Source: Thiobacillus sp.
GTDB taxonomy: Bacteria > Pseudomonadota > Gammaproteobacteria > Burkholderiales > Thiobacillaceae
Length of the DNA stretch: 5,645 nt
NCBI GenBank assembly: GCA_024710445.1
Contig: JANJUT010000080.1
Coordinates: 1-5,645 of the forward strand
Direction of reading: 5' to 3'
Each line of letters opens with the position of its first letter. The first letter of the stretch is position 1. Made by a program: the position numbers and the translations under genes. The notes beneath the pieces were generated by a model that did no database searches, was not told the DNA's origin, and saw nothing but the letters and a program-made list of their open reading frames with translations. This document shows, piece by piece, positions 1 to 5,645 of this stretch.

Positions 1-809
1 TACATGCGCATCAGCCCTGCATGGGGTCCTGAATAATTTATGCTGCGGCCCTGACACAGGGCCGTGGTATCGGCTTCATCCAGCTGCAAGAGGGGGAGAT
101 GTGCAACCAGGCAATCCACCGGTTGCAGCCAGGATTGGCGCTGATCGGCCTCGAGCGCCTCCAGATCAGCCAGCGTATGGGCCTGTTCCAGGCTGAATCC
201 GCCCGCAGCGGTTCGCGTCAGTGCAGTGAGGTGGGCACCGCAACCCAGCGCCGCGCCGATGTCCTGCGCCAGCGTACGGATATAGGTGCCGGCCGTGCAT
301 TGCACATCCAGCACCACGCGCGGCGGGTCGCATGCAACCAGTTCCAGTGAGCGGATGGTGACCTTGCGCGGCGGCCGGTCGATTTCGATCCCGGCGCGTG
401 CATATTCGTAGAGTGGCCGGCCCTGGTGTTTGAGTGCTGAATGCATGGGCGGAATCTGCTCGATTTCTCCCTTGAATCGGGGCAGCACGGCAAGGATGTC
501 GTCATGGCTGACATGGACTTCGCGAGTGTCGAGTATTTCGCCTTCAGGGTCGCCGGTCGTGGTGGTGACGCCGAGCTGCATGACAGCACGGTAGTGCTTG
601 TCTGCTTCGAGCAGATAGGCTGAAAACTTGGTGGCTTCGCCGAAACAAAGGGGCAGCAGGCCATCGGCAAACGGATCCAGCGTGCCGGTATGCCCGGCCT
701 TTCTGGCGTTGAGCAACCACTTGGCTTTTTGCAATGCAGCGTTGGAGGTGATGCCGACCGGCTTGTTCAGCAGCAGCACGCCGTCGATGGGCTGACGGGC
801 GGGCTTCAC
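1..809 (-). CDS. truB: tRNA pseudouridine(55) synthase TruB (3' end cut by window)
   Basis: TruB isomerises uridine 55 in the T-arm of tRNAs to pseudouridine in the cytoplasm. The visible 269 residues carry the family motifs in order: GVLLLNKPVGITSN near residues 10-23; the catalytic loop GHTGTLDP (39-46) with D45 as the expected catalytic aspartate; DKHYRA with Y73; IPPMHSALK (119-127) followed by GRPLYEYAR; and CTAGTYIRTLAQDIG (171-185) with Y176 and R178. I chose the GTG at 809-807. It overlaps the rbfA stop, leaves a short basic N-terminus before the first motif as in homologues, and the next in-frame ATG (residue 77) lies beyond the catalytic loop. No strong ribosome binding site precedes it, so coupling to rbfA translation is likely. 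Family members are about 300-315 residues, so part of the C-terminal domain lies outside the window. The loop reads LDPFADG where LDPLATG is common. Confidence 0.96.
   Translation of the reverse strand, partial: MKPARQPIDGVLLLNKPVGITSNAALQKAKWLLNARKAGHTGTLDPFADGLLPLCFGEATKFSAYLLEADKHYRAVMQLGVTTTTGDPEGEILDTREVHVSHDDILAVLPRFKGEIEQIPPMHSALKHQGRPLYEYARAGIEIDRPPRKVTIRSLELVACDPPRVVLDVQCTAGTYIRTLAQDIGAALGCGAHLTALTRTAAGGFSLEQAHTLADLEALEADQRQSWLQPVDCLVAHLPLLQLDEADTTALCQGRSINYSGPHAGLMRM
46..64. repeat. Perfect 8-bp inverted repeat with 3-nt loop inside truB
   Basis: On the minus strand CGGCCCTG and CAGGGCCG flank the loop TGT. The repeat lies within truB codons reading T-A-L-C-Q-G-R. It is followed on the mRNA strand by an AT-rich but not T-run sequence (CAGCATAAATTATTC), so it does not look like an intrinsic terminator. 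One such stem in a GC-rich window of this size could arise by chance. Confidence 0.6.
806..809 (-). other. GTGA stop-start overlap joining rbfA and truB
   Basis: The rbfA stop TGA (808-806) and the truB start GTG (809-807) share bases in a four-base GTGA overlap. No convincing Shine-Dalgarno sequence lies in the preceding 20 bases, which read mostly A/C (CCAAACACCCAAAAGACGA). This arrangement is typical of termination-reinitiation coupling, and it supports the GTG as the real start. Confidence 0.85.
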
Positions 810-1179
810 TCGTCTTTTGGGTGTTTGGCGTCTTCGGCGACAGCCGTTTCGATGAGCTGGGTGAGCGCCATGCCGTATTCGACCGATTTGTCGTAGACGA
901 AGCTGAGCTTGGGCACCACGCGCAACTGCATGCGGTGTGACAGCTGCGAACGCAGGAAACCGCTGGCACGCTGCAGACCCTGCAGGCAGGCATCATGCTC
1001 GGCCTGACCGCCCAGTGTGGTGAAGAAGACCTTGGCAAACTCCATGTCTCGGTTGACCTCCACCTCGGTGATGGTCAGCATGCCGACGCGCGGATCCTTC
1101 ACTTCCTGCCGGATCAACTCCGGCAGTTCACGCTGGATCTGGTCGGCGACGCGGCGGGCGCGCGGAAAATCCTTCGGCA

Positions 1180-1180
<1 letters not shown>
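806..1180 (-). CDS. rbfA: 30S ribosome-binding factor RbfA
   Basis: RbfA binds the immature 30S subunit near the 5' region of 16S rRNA and helps its late maturation. In E. coli it is also needed for growth in the cold. The 124-residue product has the usual fold signature: an N-terminal helix with RRVADQIQRELPELI (9-23), the conserved DPRVG (29-33), the beta segment ITEVEVNRDMEFAKVFF (37-53), the KH-like AxG element ASG (72-74), and the run RMQLRVVPKLSFVYDKSVEYG (83-103). The length is close to, and slightly shorter than, the 133 residues of E. coli RbfA. The C-terminal tail after about residue 112 is charged and probably disordered. Its ATG overlaps the infB stop by one base, and only a weak, distant purine stretch (GAAGTGG, 1200-1194) precedes it, so translation is probably coupled to infB. 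Confidence 0.97.
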
Positions 1181-3963
<2,783 letters not shown>

Positions 3964-3967
3964 GCAA

Positions 3968-3972
3968 TCCTC
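3968..3972 (-). promoter_or_regulatory. Ribosome binding site of infB
   Basis: GAGGA reads on the minus strand four bases before the infB ATG, within the 17-bp gap after the nusA stop. It fixes the infB start at 3963 and indicates that infB can recruit ribosomes itself, unlike the two genes downstream. Confidence 0.75.
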
Positions 3973-3980
3973 GTGGCGTA

Positions 3981-5459
3981 TCAGCCTTGGGCGAACCAGG
4001 GCGCGCGAGCGGCCATGATCAGTTGTTCGGCGCGTTCGGTTTCCATGGCGGCGATGTCAGTCAGTTCATCCGCCGCCAACTCGGCCAGGTCTTCAGTGGT
4101 GTGGATGCCTTTGCTGGCAAGCAGGCGGGCCGTTTCTGCATCCATGCCCTCAAGTGACAGCAGGTCGCCTGCAGAGGCTTCAACCTGCTCCTCACCCACA
4201 CTGGCGGCCGTCAGCAGCGCGTTGCGGGCGCGGTTGCGCAGTTCGTTGACGAGGTCTTCATCGAAGGCTTCGATCTCGAGCATTTCGTTCAACGGAACGT
4301 AGGCGACTTCTTCCAGTGTCGAGAAACCTTCGTCTACCAGAATCTGGGCGACTTCCTCGTCCACATCGAGTTTTTCGATGAACAGGGCCAGGGTATTGCC
4401 ACTCTCGGCCGACTGCTTCTCTTCGGCCGCTTCGCGCGACATGATGTTCAGGTCCCATCCGGTCAGTTCGGATGCCAGGCGCACATTCTGGCCACCGCGA
4501 CCGATGGCCATCGCCAGCTGCTCTTCGTCCACCACCACATCCATGCTGTGCTTGTCTTCGTCCACGACGATGGAGCTCACTTCGGCGGGTGCCAGCGCGT
4601 TGATCACGTATTGTGCAGGCTCGGCCGACCAGTGGATGATGTCGACGCGCTCGCCTGCCAGTTCGTTGGTCACCGAAGTGACGCGCGAACCGCGCAGGCC
4701 GATGCAGGTACCGATGGGATCGATGCGGGGATCGTGCGATACCACGGCAATCTTGGCGCGCAGGCCGGGGTCACGGGCGGCCGCCTTGATCTCAAGCAGG
4801 CCTTCCTCGATTTCCGGCACTTCCAGCTCGAACAGCTTCATGATGAATTCAGGCGCGGTGCGCGACAGAACCACCTGTGGGCCACGGGCACCACGGTCGA
4901 TGCGCAGCAGGTAAGCACGCACACGGTCGCCGACGCGCAGGTTTTCACGCGGGATCATCTGGTCGCGGTGCAGGAAACCTTCGACCCGACCCGATTCGAT
5001 GATGGCGTTGCCACGGTCGATGCGTTTCACTACGCCATTGACCAGATGTTCCTTGCGATCGAGGAAGTCGCTGATGATCTGCTCGCGCTCGGCGTCGCGG
5101 ATTTTCTGCAGAATCACCTGCTTGGCAGCCTGTGCGCCAATACGGCCAAACTCGATGTTTTCCAGCGGCTCTTCGATGTAGTCGCCGATTTCGATGTCGG
5201 GGATCTTGTCCTGGGCGTCGATCAGCAGGATCTGGTAGCCCTCGGACTCCAGATCGGCCTCGGTCACCACCAGCCAGCGGCGGAAGGATTCGTATTCACC
5301 GGTTTCGCGGTCGATCGATACGCGCACGTCCGACTCTTCCTTGAAGCGCTTCTTGGTAGCAGAGGCAAGAGCCTGTTCCAGGGCCTCGAACACCACTTCC
5401 TTATCAACACTTTTTTCACGTGCCAGCGCATCGGCCAACATCAACATTTCACGGCTCAT
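3981..5459 (-). CDS. nusA: Transcription termination/antitermination factor NusA
   Basis: NusA binds elongating RNA polymerase and nascent RNA. It enhances pausing and hairpin-dependent termination, and it takes part in rRNA antitermination with the other Nus factors. The 492-residue product matches the full E. coli-type length (495). It has an N-terminal polymerase-binding domain (about 1-130, with [21 protein letters not shown]), an S1 RNA-binding domain (about 137-200), and KH1 with [14 protein letters not shown] (247-260). KH2 follows with [18 protein letters not shown] (318-335). Two C-terminal helix-hairpin-helix repeats (about 363-417 and 430-487) align with each other, for example ARNALL against AARAPW at their ends. 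In E. coli this C-terminal pair is the autoinhibitory, alpha-CTD-contacting part. The ATG at 5459 yields [16 protein letters not shown], the normal family start, four bases after GGAGG. It lies 21 bp downstream of rimP and 17 bp upstream of infB. No key element is missing. Confidence 0.99.
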   Translation of the reverse strand: MSREMLMLADALAREKSVDKEVVFEALEQALASATKKRFKEESDVRVSIDRETGEYESFRRWLVVTEADLESEGYQILLIDAQDKIPDIEIGDYIEEPLENIEFGRIGAQAAKQVILQKIRDAEREQIISDFLDRKEHLVNGVVKRIDRGNAIIESGRVEGFLHRDQMIPRENLRVGDRVRAYLLRIDRGARGPQVVLSRTAPEFIMKLFELEVPEIEEGLLEIKAAARDPGLRAKIAVVSHDPRIDPIGTCIGLRGSRVTSVTNELAGERVDIIHWSAEPAQYVINALAPAEVSSIVVDEDKHSMDVVVDEEQLAMAIGRGGQNVRLASELTGWDLNIMSREAAEEKQSAESGNTLALFIEKLDVDEEVAQILVDEGFSTLEEVAYVPLNEMLEIEAFDEDLVNELRNRARNALLTAASVGEEQVEASAGDLLSLEGMDAETARLLASKGIHTTEDLAELAADELTDIAAMETERAEQLIMAARAPWFAQG

Positions 5460-5463
5460 AATT

Positions 5464-5468
5464 CCTCC
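5464..5468 (-). promoter_or_regulatory. Ribosome binding site of nusA
   Basis: GGAGG on the minus strand is followed by AATT and the nusA ATG. It is the strongest Shine-Dalgarno sequence in the window, and it lies three bases downstream of an inverted repeat that covers the rimP stop. Confidence 0.85.
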
Positions 5469-5471
5469 AGC

Positions 5472-5504
5472 GCCCGCTTCTTAAACCATGGGTTTGAGGC
5501 GGGC
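5472..5504 (-). promoter_or_regulatory. Nested inverted repeat at the rimP-nusA junction
   Basis: On the mRNA strand an outer pair GCCCGC (5504-5499) and GCGGGC (5477-5472) encloses an inner pair AAACC (5495-5491) and GGTTT (5487-5483) around the loop CAT. A short internal loop (CTC against AAGAA) separates them. It spans the last rimP codons and its stop, and ends just before the nusA ribosome binding site. No T-run follows, so it is not a standard intrinsic terminator. A role as an mRNA stability or translation-control element is inference only. Confidence 0.45.
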
Positions 5505-5645
5505 AACATCCACGTTTCTCAGATCAATCGATACTTCCGAACCATCGACGATCAACTTTACTGTTTCACCTTCCAGGCCAACCAGCTGGCCGCTCAGGCG
5601 ACGCCGGTTGTCCATCGGGACACGCAACTTCAGGGTTACTGGCTC
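5481..5645 (-). CDS. rimP: Ribosome maturation factor RimP (C-terminal 54 residues)
   Basis: RimP assists early assembly of the 30S subunit. Only the C-terminal end is in the window: an open frame enters at base 5645 and stops at TAA (5483-5481). The 54 residues include [19 protein letters not shown], then [13 protein letters not shown], and end in [10 protein letters not shown]. This is the SH3-like C-terminal domain pattern of the family: a K-R-P strand, an R-R-x-x-G-x-L turn, a G-x-x-V-x-L strand, and a closing I/V-D-x-A-R-L-x-P. The position directly upstream of nusA is the standard one for rimP and supports the call. The full protein is usually about 140-150 residues, so the N-terminal two thirds lie beyond the window edge. 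Confidence 0.93.
   Translation of the reverse strand, partial: EPVTLKLRVPMDNRRRLSGQLVGLEGETVKLIVDGSEVSIDLRNVDVARLKPMV

Noticed and set aside
218..670. A minus-strand 150-codon open frame beginning with ATG inside the truB region.
   Set aside because: It is a shifted reading of truB. The frame beginning at GTG 809 contains all TruB motifs in order, while this one gives a Ser/Pro/Arg-rich product with no family resemblance.
544..1038. A minus-strand 164-codon open frame crossing the rbfA-truB boundary.
   Set aside because: It overlaps two recognisable genes in a different frame, and its Ser/Arg/Ala-rich translation shows no domain. It is a high-GC shadow.
4378..4914. A plus-strand 178-codon open frame opposite nusA.
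   Set aside because: It lies within the KH-domain coding part of nusA, which is strongly conserved on the other strand. Its own translation is Ser/Arg-rich and unrecognisable.
5472..5504. Reading the inverted repeat after rimP as an intrinsic terminator.
   Set aside because: No T-run follows on the transcribed side. The right arm leads directly into the nusA ribosome binding site, and termination here would cut off an essential operon.

Overview
The window is a conserved bacterial housekeeping operon read entirely on the minus strand, so transcription runs from high to low coordinates. The order is rimP (3' end only), nusA, infB, rbfA, truB (3' end cut off by the window). It is the classic transcription-translation and ribosome-maturation cluster. 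The DNA is GC-rich, with strong G/C preference at third codon positions. The protein details fit a betaproteobacterium: the NusA N-terminus, the IF2 segment around residues 61-97 with its [10 protein letters not shown] and RTIQVEVRK motifs, and the two IF2_N domains separated by a long Ala/Pro/Glu linker. The placement is inference from remembered family patterns, and I do not go below class level.

Layout from upstream to downstream on the minus strand: (1) 5645-5481, the last 54 residues of RimP, a 30S maturation factor; (2) a 21-bp gap carrying a strong GGAGG ribosome binding site, with a nested inverted repeat across the rimP stop just upstream of it; (3) 5459-3981, full-length NusA, 492 aa; (4) a 17-bp gap with a GAGGA ribosome binding site; (5) 3963-1180, full-length translation initiation factor IF2, 927 aa; (6) 1180-806, RbfA, 124 aa, whose ATG shares one base with the infB stop (TAATG); (7) 809-1, TruB, starting at a GTG that overlaps the rbfA stop by four bases (GTGA) and running off the window after 269 residues. 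Coding density is nearly complete and no gene-free stretch exceeds about 20 bp. I see no promoter, intrinsic terminator, tRNA, mobile element or CRISPR array.

The products work together. NusA controls RNA polymerase pausing, termination and antitermination, including on rRNA operons. RimP and RbfA act on the immature 30S subunit. IF2 delivers initiator tRNA and joins the subunits. TruB makes pseudouridine 55 in tRNA. Tight spacing and overlapping stops and starts suggest one polycistronic message with translational coupling in the distal part.

I find no undescribed system here. The points worth a second look are modest: the hairpin-capable sequence before the nusA ribosome binding site, a variant residue next to the TruB catalytic aspartate, the repeat-like IF2 linker, and the coupled rbfA and truB starts. 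The very long plus-strand open frame opposite infB is a codon-composition shadow.
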